A stretch of DNA of 48,027 nt from Thermoanaerobacter thermocopriae JCM 7501 (GCF_001310975.1 NZ_BAZY01000015.1:1-48027), one strand, 5' to 3'. Counted from the stretch's first letter, positions 1-8,868 are shown. Notes: generated by a model from the sequence alone, not told the origin. A program made the numbers and translations.

Positions 1-142
1 TACCACTTAAAGAGCTAAAAAACTTTAAGTTTGTTTACCTATACGGAAGTTTAATTTTTATACCATTCCTGAACATTTGAATTTAAAGTAATAAATATGA
101 ATATACTTTGACAATAAGTTCCTCCATGTGTTGGAATATATG

Positions 143-600
143 TTATTGCTTCTTGCCTTTATGTTCTAGCTGAACTTTTGATAAGAGTATTAGTAAGGTC
201 ATAGAGAGGTATATATCGAAATCAGAACTAGAGTTTGCCCAATCAGGTATTATGAAAGTTATTTCTATAGGATGTGAGGTGTCTGTCACATTAAATGTCC
301 AAATATCGCTGTAATGAGACCCATGAAGTGATGATGAAACGTTTATTTGTTCTATGTTTTTGCTGAAGGTAATTATAACAGGGGATTCTTCACTTTCGGC
401 AATTCTTGCTTCTAAAAGGCCAAAAACCTTAATTTTGTTAAAGTCATTCATCAAAAATTTTGAATTTGAGGTAAGTAATTTTTTGTTGGGAAGAAAATGG
501 GCAAATTTGTTAAGTTGGGCTGAGCCTGGTCACTTAGCGACATCAACACTACAACTAAAATAAGGGTCAGTAAAACATTTAACATTTGTCGACTCTTCAT
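143..600 (-). CDS. Exported hypothetical protein (one frameshift)
   Basis: I do not recognise the family. The start is the ATG at 600-598, behind a GAGGAGGT ribosome site. The first 49 codons begin with a short basic stretch and a hydrophobic segment (about residues 8-21), which looks like a signal peptide or anchor, followed by a proline-rich stretch. That frame stops at about 454 in a run of five T (minus strand). Adding one T joins it to the 103-codon frame that ends at 143, giving a 152-residue protein. The second half is polar, Ser/Thr rich and beta-like, with a Leu-rich C-terminus. The gene stands alone in a gene-poor patch. The cell-surface role is inference from the N-terminus only. 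Confidence 0.5.
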
Positions 601-665
601 TTTTGTTACCTCCTCAAAAATTAATATTTTTTAAAACTTAAGCCAGCCCTTCTAGTCGCTAAGTG
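531..665. repeat. 11-bp inverted repeat flanking the start of the exported gene
   Basis: CACTTAGCGAC at 531-541 and GTCGCTAAGTG at 655-665 are exact reverse complements. They flank the ribosome site and signal-peptide codons of the exported gene. A hairpin would have a loop of about 113 nt. The pair could be a weak long-range structure, a mobile-element scar or chance. Confidence 0.3.
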
Positions 666-1156
666 GGTTTTTGCCGATTATTTCTTTTTGTAAAATTTAT
701 TTTCTACAATAATATTTAAGCAAGTTTTGTACCAATTCACTGTATATAGCCAAAATTTATAAAAATTTTTAATGTGTATAATTTTTTATACAGTTTTTTA
801 TACTCAATTAATTTTTGCCAAAGATAATATACTTGAAAAAGTATTTACACATTGAATCGAAGAAATAGGCAATGCATTTGATCTGTCTTATGCAAATAAC
901 ATCATAAAAGGATGTAATAACAAGATTGAAGTGCTTAAAAAATAATTATAAAGCTCCATATTTACCTTAATTTTACGATTTTGTTATAAAATTTCTAAAA
1001 TTAAAGGATGAGTGTTCAGAAAGATAGTAAAACTTAGAACAAAAAGCGGGTAAAAATTAGTATAAATTTAGCGAAATATGTAGAAAAGATCTTTTTAAGA
1101 ATAGAAGGAAATTCCTTATTTATATCGAAATAGTAATATGAGAAATTAAATAGACT
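601..1156. other. Gene-poor AT-rich stretch
   Basis: I see no intact gene here. Besides the transposase scrap at 859-945, the stretch is very AT rich with short interrupted frames on both strands. This is typical of a decayed insertion site next to accessory genes. Confidence 0.5.
859..945 (+). pseudogene. Transposase C-terminal remnant (ISL3/IS204-like)
   Basis: A 28-codon frame ends at the TAA at 943-945 and has no start codon of its own (an in-frame TGA lies just upstream). It contains the motif KGCNNKIEVLKK preceded by an aromatic/SY-type stretch. That closely resembles the 'NGxxEGxNNKIKxLKR' signature near the C-terminus of ISL3-family DDE transposases, where the last catalytic acidic residue is the E of EG; here that position is K. 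The fragment is far too short to be functional. I saw no matching terminal inverted repeats. Family assignment is from motif memory. Confidence 0.5.
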
Positions 1157-1247
1157 TTGTTGAAAAAGGCAAACTCGTCGAAAGGCGGGGACGCAAAGCC
1201 ACGGGTCTAAAGCAATAATCTTGCTATGACAGCCGGGCTGCCAACAA
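1157..1247 (+). promoter_or_regulatory. Cyclic di-GMP-I riboswitch (GEMM-I)
   Basis: The stretch has the hallmark GEMM-I aptamer parts. A P1 stem pairs TTGTTG (1157-1162) with CAACAA (1242-1247). An AGGCAAAC segment leads into a tetraloop hairpin closed around CGAAAG. The conserved GGGACGCAAAGCC joining strand follows, then a second hairpin with the CGGGTC...AGCCGGG-type P3 segment. GEMM-I RNAs bind c-di-GMP. This one precedes a LevR-like sigma-54 activator gene, so it would tie that regulator to c-di-GMP level. Whether binding turns expression on or off cannot be read from the sequence. Confidence 0.88.
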
Positions 1248-1254
1248 TTATATA

Positions 1255-1282
1255 TAACCTCCTGCCTTTTGGTAGGAGGTTA
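1255..1282 (+). terminator. Hairpin downstream of the c-di-GMP aptamer (expression platform candidate)
   Basis: A 12-bp stem (1255-1266 with 1271-1282, one G-T pair) closes a TTTT loop eight bases after the aptamer. No uninterrupted U-tract follows, so it is a poor classical terminator. The 3' arm contains TAGGAGGT, a perfect Shine-Dalgarno sequence, but it lies about 27 nt before the ATG at 1307. Confidence 0.5.
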
Positions 1283-1306
1283 TTAAGCAAGAAAGTGGTG
1301 TTTTAT

Positions 1307-2646
1307 ATGACTAATAAAGAAAAAATTTATAATATCATTTTAGAAAAAAGTAGAGAGTTTAACCTTCAAGATTTTCTGATAAGTAGAAAAGGTGGGGTTA
1401 CTACAGAAGAAGTAGCGCAACTCTTAAAAATAGCTCGACCCAATGTATCTTTTATTTTAAATCGTCTTGTAAAAGAAGGAAAAATAGTTAAAATTATTTC
1501 AAAACCTGTATATTATATTGAAAAAAATAGATTAGCTTATTTTTTAGAAGAAAACGTTAAGGAAGAAATGCTTTTAAAAGACTTGATTGATTTTTTGCAC
1601 TTAAAGGAAGAAAAAGAATGTACTTTTGAAAATATAATAGGACATGATGGTAGTCTCAAAGGGCAGATAGAGCAGGCCAAAGCAGCTGTATTATATCCTC
1701 CTTATGGGCTTCACACCCTTATCATAGGACCACCGGGTTCTGGTAAATCTTTTTTCGCAGAGATGATGCACAAATTTAGCCTTCAAAATGGTAGGGAAGG
1801 GCCATTTGAAGTCTTAAACTGTGCGGATTATTATAATAATCCTCAACTTCTTATGTCTCATTTGTTTGGTCATGTAAAAGGAGCCTATACAGGGCAGATA
1901 CGGATAAAATAGGTTTAGTAGAAAAAGCCGATAAAGGGATACTATTCCTTGACGAAGTACACAGGCTGCCTCCAGAAGGTCAAGAAATGCTCTTTTACCT
2001 TATTGACAAAGGAGTATATCGAAGATTGGGAGATACTGCTGAAAGAAAGGCTAACTTAATGATTATAGCAGCCACTACAGAAAAACCCGATTCTTTTCTT
2101 TTAAAAACTTTTATGAGACGGATACCAATTATCATCCAATTGCCATCTTTTGAGGAAAGACCTTTAAATGAAAAAATTGAGATAATTATTTACCTTTTTA
2201 AAGAAGAAGCCAAACGGCTAAACTTAAATATTGTGGTACATCCGGAAGTAATTTCTTTGCTTTTGTCTTTGCAATATGAAGGAAATATTGGGGAGTTGAA
2301 ATCCCTCCTTCAATTGATTTGTTCTAAAGCTTTTTTAATGAATTACGTGGCAAAGAGGAATTTTTTAAAAATTGATCTTACTTTGTTAAACCGTAGTTAT
2401 TTGGGACTGGGTTGGGACGATAGAAGCGACAGATTAGTCTTTGATAAATTTTTAATCATTTCTCCTGAAAAAGAAAAGAAAATCGATAAATATGATTTTT
2501 ATGAATTTATTGCTATGAAATATCATGAATTAAAAGAAAAGGGGATTAAAGGAATGTTACTTAAAAAGGAAATAATCGATTATATTAACAACTTTTTGGA
2601 AAGTATTCTTGAAGATAATTTTAGAAAAAATGGAAACCACTTATAG
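1307..2646 (+). pseudogene. LevR-type sigma-54-dependent activator, frameshifted and lacking PRD/EIIA domains
   Basis: An N-terminal helix-turn-helix (about residues 1-70) leads into an AAA+ sigma-54-interaction domain. The domain has Walker A GPPGSGKS, the sigma-54 loop GAYTG(A), Walker B GILFLDEV and an arginine finger in FMRRIP. The frame breaks at about 1893-1897, exactly inside the GAYTGA loop. One extra G in the GGG run restores a continuous frame of about 446 residues. LevR/ManR-class activators normally continue with PRD, EIIA/EIIB-like and second PRD domains (about 900 residues). Here the protein stops just after what looks like the first helices of a PRD. No PTS operon lies nearby. 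The start ATG follows GTGGTG, and TTG/upstream frames overlap the riboswitch. Probably a decaying or truncated regulator. Confidence 0.75.
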
Positions 2647-2817
2647 ATTAGTATAACTAAGAATATATCAGTATAATATATCATCATAGAGATATTTTTA
2701 ATTAATAGTGAATTATCAGGAAATATGAAGGGTGACAGGATTGATACAAAAGTTTATAATTGTAATCGAATTAACTCCTGCTATTACGGTAACGGAATAG
2801 AAAGGAGGAAATCCGCG

Positions 2818-3426
2818 ATGAAAAATAAAATTTTGAAAATTACTCTACTATCTTTAATGATTTTTATTATGATTTTTGGAGGAATTACTTCGGCATACGC
2901 TTACGACAAAATCCACGTTGTTTCAAAAGGTGAGTCGCTATATTTAATAGCTAAATGGTATGGAAGTGATGTAAATAGCCTAAAAGAGGTAAATGGAAAA
3001 TGGAGTGATTTGATATATCCCGGTGAAAAATTAGTTGTGCCAGTAAACGTAAACACTGCTTATTACAATTATCTTGCTGATAGATATTTAATTGCAAAAA
3101 TGATTTATGCTGAAGCTCGAGGAGAAAGCTTGGAAGGCCAAGTAGCTGTAGGTGCGGTAATTTTGAATAGAGTAAAAAGTAATATTTTCCCAGATACTGT
3201 AGCAGGAGTTATATATCAGTCAGATGCTTTTGAGTCTATAACAAATGGCGAGTTTTTCAATCACGAGCCTGACCTTACAGCTTTTAAAGCGGCAGATTTA
3301 GCTTTAGCTGGATGGGACCCAACGGGTGGAGCACTATACTTTTTCAATCCGGCTACTTCAACTTCTTGGTGGATATGGACAAGGACAGTTACTAATGTCA
3401 TAGGGAACCACTGGTTTGCAATATAG
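2818..3426 (+). CDS. sleB: LysM plus SleB/CwlJ-family cell-wall hydrolase
   Basis: A signal peptide (about residues 1-27, ending AYA) is followed by one LysM peptidoglycan-binding repeat (about 29-75) and a Hydrolase_2 (SleB/CwlJ) domain (about 90-202). The catalytic-type motif IYAEARGES is present. SleB is a lytic transglycosylase acting on spore-cortex peptidoglycan during germination. The start is the ATG at 2818 behind AAAGGAGG at 2801-2808; the longer upstream frame has no ribosome site. LysM rather than PG_binding_1 as the N-terminal module is common in clostridial relatives, where vegetative roles are also possible. A strong hairpin follows. Confidence 0.85.
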   Translation: MKNKILKITLLSLMIFIMIFGGITSAYAYDKIHVVSKGESLYLIAKWYGSDVNSLKEVNGKWSDLIYPGEKLVVPVNVNTAYYNYLADRYLIAKMIYAEARGESLEGQVAVGAVILNRVKSNIFPDTVAGVIYQSDAFESITNGEFFNHEPDLTAFKAADLALAGWDPTGGALYFFNPATSTSWWIWTRTVTNVIGNHWFAI

Positions 3427-3452
3427 AAAGGCGTCCTGCCTTTCTATATTGC
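3418..3452 (+). terminator. Terminator of the sleB-like gene
   Basis: Two perfect 15-base arms (3418-3432 and 3438-3452) enclose a 5-base loop. The left arm overlaps the last codons and stop of the hydrolase gene. The sequence after it is T-rich but not a pure run. Confidence 0.7.
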
Positions 3453-3523
3453 ATGTATTTTACATTATAAAATTTTACTTTTGTAAAAGAATAAGAATAG
3501 TACTAAAAATAGGAGCTGATCAT

Positions 3524-4084
3524 ATGGTATATATTTTTGTAGGAGGAAGTTCGGAAAAAAGTTTGCTTATAAGATTTTTATCCTACTGCGTAAATTCTAA
3601 AGAAGCAGTAATAGGACAGTTAAAAAATTATAACGAGAGAGCAGATATTTTGATTATTTCTGATATTTTAAACGAGGAAGATTTTAACAAGTTTAAAAAT
3701 TATATTTATAGCTTTCCAAGCAGCATTATAATAACAAATGGAGATGATGAGCTATCAAATAAACTCTTTTCAAAAGGAATAAATTCTACCCTTATTACAT
3801 GCGGTTTAAATCCAAAATCTTCCATTACTGCTTCTTCAATATCTTATGAAGAAGAGGGCTATGAATTTAATTATTGCGTACAAAGGGCTTTTTTTAATTT
3901 AAAGGGTAAATTGATAGAGCCATTGGAAATACCTGTTGAAATAAAAGTTTCTGAACAGTATAATATATATGACTCATTGTTTGTAATAACTGTATTATTG
4001 ATTTTAGGAAATGAAATAAAAGATATACAAAATGTAGTTAAAACCTTTAAAGATAGTGGACAGTGGCAATTTTTTAAAAATTAA
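3524..4084 (+). CDS. Degenerate stand-alone Mur-ligase-like protein
   Basis: The protein is 186 residues, starting at the ATG at 3524 behind AGGAG. It looks like the central ATP-binding domain of a Mur ligase, with the catalytic parts worn away. There is a glycine-rich N-terminal turn (VGGSSEKSLL) where Mur ligases have GTNGKT. A segment like DYxVxTNLxxDH follows, then IIITNGDDE (compare the 'xINADD' strand). Next comes GLNPKSSITASSI (compare 'G...AD..A..I'), and finally YNIYDSLFVITVLLILG (compare 'YNVYNxLAAxAxA'). There is no substrate-binding or C-terminal ligase domain. Fold assignment is by eye; the function is unknown, perhaps a non-catalytic binding or scaffold role. Confidence 0.6.
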   Translation: MVYIFVGGSSEKSLLIRFLSYCVNSKEAVIGQLKNYNERADILIISDILNEEDFNKFKNYIYSFPSSIIITNGDDELSNKLFSKGINSTLITCGLNPKSSITASSISYEEEGYEFNYCVQRAFFNLKGKLIEPLEIPVEIKVSEQYNIYDSLFVITVLLILGNEIKDIQNVVKTFKDSGQWQFFKN

Positions 4085-4177
4085 TTTTAGAAATTACTTT
4101 TACTACCTGTCATAAATGCTTTCTAATTTTAATATATATTTTTAGAAGATACATAAGGGGAAGGGGAGAGTGAACAC

Positions 4178-4826
4178 ATGGCAGGCAACTTTTTGGAGAA
4201 CAACGTAGTTGTAGTGGTGGGGAGAATTTTTACTGATTTAGAGTATAGCCATCAACTATATGGGGAAAAATTTTTTTAATTTTATTTTGGAAGTTCCAAG
4301 ATTGAGTGAGACGAAAGATTATCTTCCTGTCACTATTTCTAACCGTTTATTCGAAGGTATGAATTTAGAGGTTGGTACAAGGATAAAGATTGAGGGGCAA
4401 TTAAGGTCTTACAATAGGAAATCACCAGAAGAGGGGAAAAATAAGTTGATTTTAACCATATTTGCTCGAGATATAATGGCATTGTCGGAAGAGGAAATAG
4501 TAAAAAATCCGAATGAAATTTTTTTGGATGGCTTTATTTGTAAAAAACCTGTTTATAGAACTACTCCTTTAGGAAGAGAAATAACCGATTTATTAATTGC
4601 TGTAAATAGGCCTTATAACAAATCTGATTACATACCTGTTATAGCGTGGGGGAGAAATGCGAGGTTTTCTGAGAAGTTGGAAATAGGGGATCGTATACGC
4701 TTGTGGGGAAGAGTACAGAGTAGGGAATACCAGAAAAAACTGGGCGATGAAGTGGCTACAAAGGTAGCTTATGAGGTTTCTATTACAAGAATGGAAGTGG
4801 TTGAAAAAGAATTGCAAAAGAGTTAG
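4178..4826 (+). CDS. Two-OB-fold single-strand DNA-binding/primosomal-N-like protein (one frameshift)
   Basis: The ATG at 4178 follows AGGGGAAGGGGAG. The first 33 codons (a VVVVVGRI start typical of an SSB beta-strand) run into a run of seven T at 4271-4277. Removing one T joins them to the long frame ending at 4826 and gives 215 residues. Two OB-like halves are visible, about residues 8-105 and 110-205. Each has the SSB pattern of a first strand, a YLPVTIS or YIPVIAWG strand, then a GxRIxxxGxLxSR strand. Tandem SSB-domain proteins of this kind occur in clostridia beside the canonical ssb gene. A role in ssDNA binding during replication or repair is inferred. Confidence 0.72.
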
Positions 4827-4862
4827 AATGGGAGTAACGGAGGTCAAAAGGAGGAATGAATT

Positions 4863-5390
4863 TTGGAAAGAGGACTTATACAAGTTTATACTGGAGACGG
4901 CAAGGGGAAGACTACCGCTTCTATTGGTCTTGGCATAAGGGCAGTGGGAAGAGGATTTAAAGTATATATGGTACAATTTTTAAAAGGAGCAGATACAGGA
5001 GAACTTCATACACTTAAAAATATTGAAAATTTTAAGGTTTTTAGGTTTCAGTCCACAAATAAATTTTTTTGGACATTGACGGAAGAAGAGAAAAAAATCC
5101 TCGCGGAAGACATGAAAAAAGCCTATGACTTTGTAGTAGATGTGCTTAAAAACAAAAAATGTGATGTTCTTATTTTAGATGAGATAATGGCGGCAATACA
5201 TAGCAAGATGTACGCTGTAGAGGATGTGTTAAAATTAATAGATATGAAACCTAAAGAGATGGAACTTGTTTTGACAGGTAGAAGTGCTCCTCAAGAAATT
5301 ATTGAAAGGGCCGATTTGGTTACAGAAATGAAAGCAATTAAACATCCATTTGAAAAGGGAATACCAGCAAGATACGGTATAGAATACTAA
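4863..5390 (+). CDS. cobO: Cob(I)yrinic acid a,c-diamide adenosyltransferase
   Basis: This is a CobA/BtuR/CobO-family enzyme of 175 residues. It transfers the adenosyl group of ATP to cob(I)alamin-type corrinoids to make adenosyl-B12. The P-loop GDGKGKTTAS (about 11-20), VQFLKG, the Walker-B-like ILDEI and the LVLTGR segment are all family hallmarks, and the length is normal. The start is a TTG at 4863, eight bases after AAAGGAGG; the nearby ATG at 4856 is out of frame. It closes a short plus-strand run and ends in a bidirectional terminator. No other B12 genes are nearby, so it may serve corrinoid salvage. Confidence 0.92.
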   Translation: MERGLIQVYTGDGKGKTTASIGLGIRAVGRGFKVYMVQFLKGADTGELHTLKNIENFKVFRFQSTNKFFWTLTEEEKKILAEDMKKAYDFVVDVLKNKKCDVLILDEIMAAIHSKMYAVEDVLKLIDMKPKEMELVLTGRSAPQEIIERADLVTEMKAIKHPFEKGIPARYGIEY

Positions 5391-5414
5391 AACACCCGAA
5401 AAATCGGGTGTTTT
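5389..5414. terminator. Bidirectional terminator between cobO and dapH
   Basis: AAAACACCCGA and TCGGGTGTTTT form an 11-bp stem with a 4-base A loop, with A and T runs on either side. It serves the convergent cobO and dap operon transcripts. Confidence 0.85.
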
Positions 5415-5416
5415 AA

Positions 5417-6132
5417 TTAACCTCTTAAGTCTTCCATGAGTTTTGTTTTTTCACGAGTTTTGTCATCTACTACTTTTACAATTTTAGCTGGAACTCCTGC
5501 GACTACTGTGTTAGGTGGTACATCTTCTGTCACCACTGAACCTGCTGCTACAACAGCGCCATGGCCTACTCTTACTCCTTCTAATATGACTGCATTTGCT
5601 CCGACAAGTACGTTATCTTCAAGTACGACCGGCACGCTGCTAGGAGGTTCCAATACACCTGCTATTACAGCTCCAGCTCCTACATGGACGTTTTTGCCTA
5701 TGATTCCTCTCGCTCCTATCACCGCGTTCATGTCTATCATAGAATTTTCACCAATTTCTGCACCTATATTTATCACTGCTCCCATCATAATCACAGCATT
5801 TTTGCCTATTTTGACTTTATCTCTAATTATTGCCCCTGGTTCTATTCTCGCGTCAAGATGCTTAATATCCAGTAAAGGAATTGCAGAGTTTCTGCGATCA
5901 TACTCTAGATGATAATGTTTTATTTTATCTTTGTTTGCCTCAATCAATTTTTCAACGACATCTAGTTCTCCAAAAATAACTTTAAAGTTATCACAGCCAT
6001 ATACTTCTAATTCTTCGGTTTCTTTAATTTCTATATTCCTTGTATGTAAGCTCTAACGGGCGTTGACTTTTTTGCCTCTTTAATGTATCTTGCGATTTCA
6101 TAAGGATTTGTTAAATTATCATTTGTACTCAA
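5417..6132 (-). CDS. dapH: Tetrahydrodipicolinate N-acetyltransferase (frame broken near N-terminus)
   Basis: DapH acetylates tetrahydrodipicolinate in the acetylase branch of lysine/diaminopimelate synthesis. The C-terminal 176 codons hold the left-handed beta-helix hexapeptide repeats ([16 protein letters not shown] and similar) and the family motif [13 protein letters not shown]. The N-terminal part ([17 protein letters not shown]) is read from a TTG at 6132 behind AAAGGATG, in another frame. The join near 6048 lacks about four residues that relatives carry between 'YIQG' and 'IEI'. A deletion of 10 nt explains this, and restoring it gives about 241 residues, the normal length. This is the last gene of the asd-dapA-dapB-dapH operon, with its start seven bases past dapB. 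Confidence 0.88.
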
Positions 6133-6138
6133 ATACTA

Positions 6139-6893
6139 TCATCCTTTCTTTACAAGGTCTTCCATGCTGTATAACCCAGGTTTTTGACCTACTATGAATT
6201 TTGCAGCATGTAGGGCGCCATAGCCAAAAATTTCGCGGGATTGGGCAGAGTGACTTATGGTGATTACTTCATCGTGACCAGCAAAAATTACTTGGTGCTC
6301 ACCACAATTGTGCCTCCCCTTACTGCATGTATCCCTAATTCATTCGTTTTTCTCTGTTCAGTTTTAGTATGGCGTCCATACACGTATTCTTTTTTGTCAT
6401 TTAGTACTTGGTTTATGCTATCTGCAATCATTAACGCAGTGCCACTTGGAGCATCTTTTTTCATATTGTGATGTTTCTCTATTATTTCTATGTCAAAATC
6501 TTGCTGCAATATTTTTGCAGCTTCTTTTACAAGGTTTATAAGAATATTCACTCCAAGGGACATATTTGCAGATTTGAAAATTGGTATTTCTTTTGATGCA
6601 TGTTTTATGACATTTAATTCTTCTTCACTGAGTCCTGTTGTGGCAATGACTACAGGAAGTTTCTTTTGTAGAGCGGCTTTTACTAAATTAGGTACAGCTT
6701 CATGGTATGAAAAGTCAATTACTACATCCGCTTCTTCTTTTACATCTTTTAAATCGCTGTAAACAGGAAAGTCAAGAGGAGAGATGTTTTTATCTACTCC
6801 TGCTACTATTTTAAAATCGGGACTTTCTGCTGCTAACTTTGCTACGACTTTTCCCATTTTTCCGTTACAGCCGTGAATTATTATTCTAATCAT
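6139..6893 (-). CDS. dapB: 4-hydroxy-tetrahydrodipicolinate reductase (one frameshift)
   Basis: DapB reduces hydroxy-tetrahydrodipicolinate with NAD(P)H. The nucleotide site GCNGKMG is at residues 8-14, and the substrate motif EKHHNMKKDAPSGTA at about 138-152. The frame breaks at about 6295-6300 in GTGGTGAG. One more G restores the conserved C-terminus (FAGHDEVITISHSAQSRE, then a helix ending MEDLVKKG) and gives 251 residues, the usual length. The ATG at 6893 overlaps the dapA stop by one base, implying coupled translation. DapB is needed for peptidoglycan and lysine, so I take the shift as a sequencing error. Confidence 0.92.
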
Positions 6894-7786
6894 TAATTTG
6901 CCTCCTTCAATAAACCGTATTTTGAAAGAACAGATTTCAGATATTCTAAGTTTTTATCGCTCATTTCAACAAGTGGGAGGCGCAAAGGTCCTACGTTGAA
7001 TCCCATTAAGTTCATAGCAGTTTTTACAGGAATAGGGTTTGTTTCTACGAAAAGTGCTTTATTCAGAGGGTTAAGTTCTAATTGCATGTTTCTTGCCTTT
7101 TCAATGTCCCCATTTAAATAAGCGGTTGTCATCTCATGTATTTTTGCCGGGATTATATTTGCCGTGACAGATATTACGCCTAAGCCCCCTAAAGACATTA
7201 TTGGTATTACTTGGTCGTCATTTCCTGAGTATATTTCGAAAGATTTACCCATAATACGGGCAATTTCAGCTACTTGTACAATGTCACCACTGGCTTCTTT
7301 TACCCCAACTACGTTGTCTACATGTTTACTTAATTCAAGATAAGTTTCTGGCAACATATTAAGAGATGTCCTGCTTGGGACATTATAGATAATAATAGGT
7401 ATATCTACGTGTCTTGCTATTTCAGTAAAATGAGCCACTAATCCCTTTTGTGTTGTTTTGTTGTAATATGGTGTTATAACTAAAAGAGCATCAGCACCTG
7501 CAGATTGAGCATATTCACTCATTTCAACGGCATGGGCTGTATTGTTAGAACCGGTCCCTGCAATTACTGGTATTCTTCCGGCAACTTTTTCAACGGTAAA
7601 TTTAATTGCCGCTTGTTGCTCTTCTTGTGTCATTGTAGAGGCTTCACCAGTGGTACCACATATGATGATTGCATCAGTTCCTTCTTTGATATGCCATTCA
7701 ATAAGCTCGCCAAGTTTTTCAAAATTTACGCCCTCTTCATTAAATGGAGTAACAATAGCGACACCTGACCCTTTAAAAACAGGCAT
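6893..7786 (-). CDS. dapA: 4-hydroxy-tetrahydrodipicolinate synthase
   Basis: This is a class I TIM-barrel aldolase condensing aspartate semialdehyde with pyruvate. At 297 residues it is full length and intact. The GTTGEASTM pyruvate-site motif, the catalytic tyrosine in IIYNVPSRT and the Schiff-base lysine in VGVKEASGD are all present. The start is the ATG at 7786, preceded by a GAAAGGAG-type site in the gap to asd. It is the second gene of the operon and supplies both lysine and cell-wall diaminopimelate. Confidence 0.96.
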   Translation of the reverse strand: MPVFKGSGVAIVTPFNEEGVNFEKLGELIEWHIKEGTDAIIICGTTGEASTMTQEEQQAAIKFTVEKVAGRIPVIAGTGSNNTAHAVEMSEYAQSAGADALLVITPYYNKTTQKGLVAHFTEIARHVDIPIIIYNVPSRTSLNMLPETYLELSKHVDNVVGVKEASGDIVQVAEIARIMGKSFEIYSGNDDQVIPIMSLGGLGVISVTANIIPAKIHEMTTAYLNGDIEKARNMQLELNPLNKALFVETNPIPVKTAMNLMGFNVGPLRLPLVEMSDKNLEYLKSVLSKYGLLKEAN

Positions 7787-7799
7787 AATTATTCTCCTT

Positions 7800-8789
7800 T
7801 CACATATTTTTAATTAAAAGTTCTGCTATTTGAACGGCGTTTGTAGCTGCCCCTTTTCTTATGTTGTCAGCTACAATCCACATATTAAGACCGCTGTAAA
7901 CTGTCTCATCTCGTCTTATTCTACCTACAAAAACTTCATCTTTTCCTGTGGCATAAGTTGCAAGAGGATAAATATTATTTTGAGGATCGTCTTGTACAAC
8001 AACTCCTGGAGCATGTTTTAAGACCTCTATTAATTCTTCCATTTCATAAGGCCTTGCAAATTCTACATTGACAGATTCACTGTGAGAGTTTGCAACAGGT
8101 ACTCTTACTGTTGTAGGACATACCTTTATTGAACTATCTCCCATGATTTTCTTGGTTTCGTTTATCATCTTTAGTTCTTCCTTTGTATATCCATTTGATG
8201 CGAAAGAATCAATGTGAGGAATGCAGTTGTTTGCAATAGGATGAGGAAATACTTGACATGGTTCTCCTCTTAAACTTCTTTCAAGGTCATCTACACCTTT
8301 TTTACCTGCTCCAGACACTGCTTGATAGGTGGATACCACTATTCTTTTTATTTTATATTTGTCGTGAAGAGGCTTTAAAGGAACTACCATTTGAATGGTA
8401 GAGCAATTGGGATTTGCTATTATTCCTTTGTGCCATGAAATGTCTTGGGGATTTACTTCAGGGACAACCAAAGGTACATTTTCATCCATTCTCCAAGCGC
8501 TGGAATTGTCAATTACGACTACGCCATGAGAAGCAGCTATTGGAGCGAATTGCTTGCTTATAGTTGCACCAGCAGAAAAAAGAGCTATTTGAATGTCTCT
8601 TTTAAAACTTTCTTCAGTAAGTTCTTCTACAATGTATTCATTACCTCTAAATGTGATCTTTTGACCCGCAGATTTGGAAGAAGCAAATAAGTAAAGTTTG
8701 TCAACTGGGAAATTTCTATCTTCCATTACCTTAAGAAAAGTCCTACCTACCATTCCGGTAGCTCCTACAATTGCTACATTAACTCCCAT
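7800..8789 (-). CDS. asd: Aspartate-semialdehyde dehydrogenase
   Basis: Asd reduces aspartyl phosphate to aspartate semialdehyde. At 329 residues it is intact. The N-terminal NADP site [10 protein letters not shown], the catalytic cysteine in NPNCSTIQM and the substrate-binding CPTTVRVPV segment are present. It is the first gene of the dap operon. The ATG at 8789 sits seven bases after GAGGAGG, downstream of a strong sigma-A promoter. Confidence 0.96.
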   Translation of the reverse strand: MGVNVAIVGATGMVGRTFLKVMEDRNFPVDKLYLFASSKSAGQKITFRGNEYIVEELTEESFKRDIQIALFSAGATISKQFAPIAASHGVVVIDNSSAWRMDENVPLVVPEVNPQDISWHKGIIANPNCSTIQMVVPLKPLHDKYKIKRIVVSTYQAVSGAGKKGVDDLERSLRGEPCQVFPHPIANNCIPHIDSFASNGYTKEELKMINETKKIMGDSSIKVCPTTVRVPVANSHSESVNVEFARPYEMEELIEVLKHAPGVVVQDDPQNNIYPLATYATGKDEVFVGRIRRDETVYSGLNMWIVADNIRKGAATNAVQIAELLIKNM

Positions 8790-8868
8790 TATTATCCTCC
8801 TCTAAAGTTCTAAGATTATGACAATATTTCATTTATATGCTGGATTAAAGCAGGTTTATTTAATTTAA

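Noticed and set aside
1226..1306. Upstream extension of the sigma-54 activator reading frame
   Set aside because: It overlaps the riboswitch and its hairpin; the ATG at 1307 begins the recognisable HTH domain.
2640..2817. Possible riboswitch before the SleB gene
   Set aside because: No element of known classes could be matched; only a ribosome site is clear.
4593..4976. Minus-strand 127-codon frame across the SSB and cobO genes
   Set aside because: Antisense of two recognised genes and spans their boundary; no coding character.
5436..5912. Long plus-strand frame opposite dapH
   Set aside because: It is the antisense shadow of the hexapeptide repeats; no ribosome site, and the dapH protein is unmistakable.
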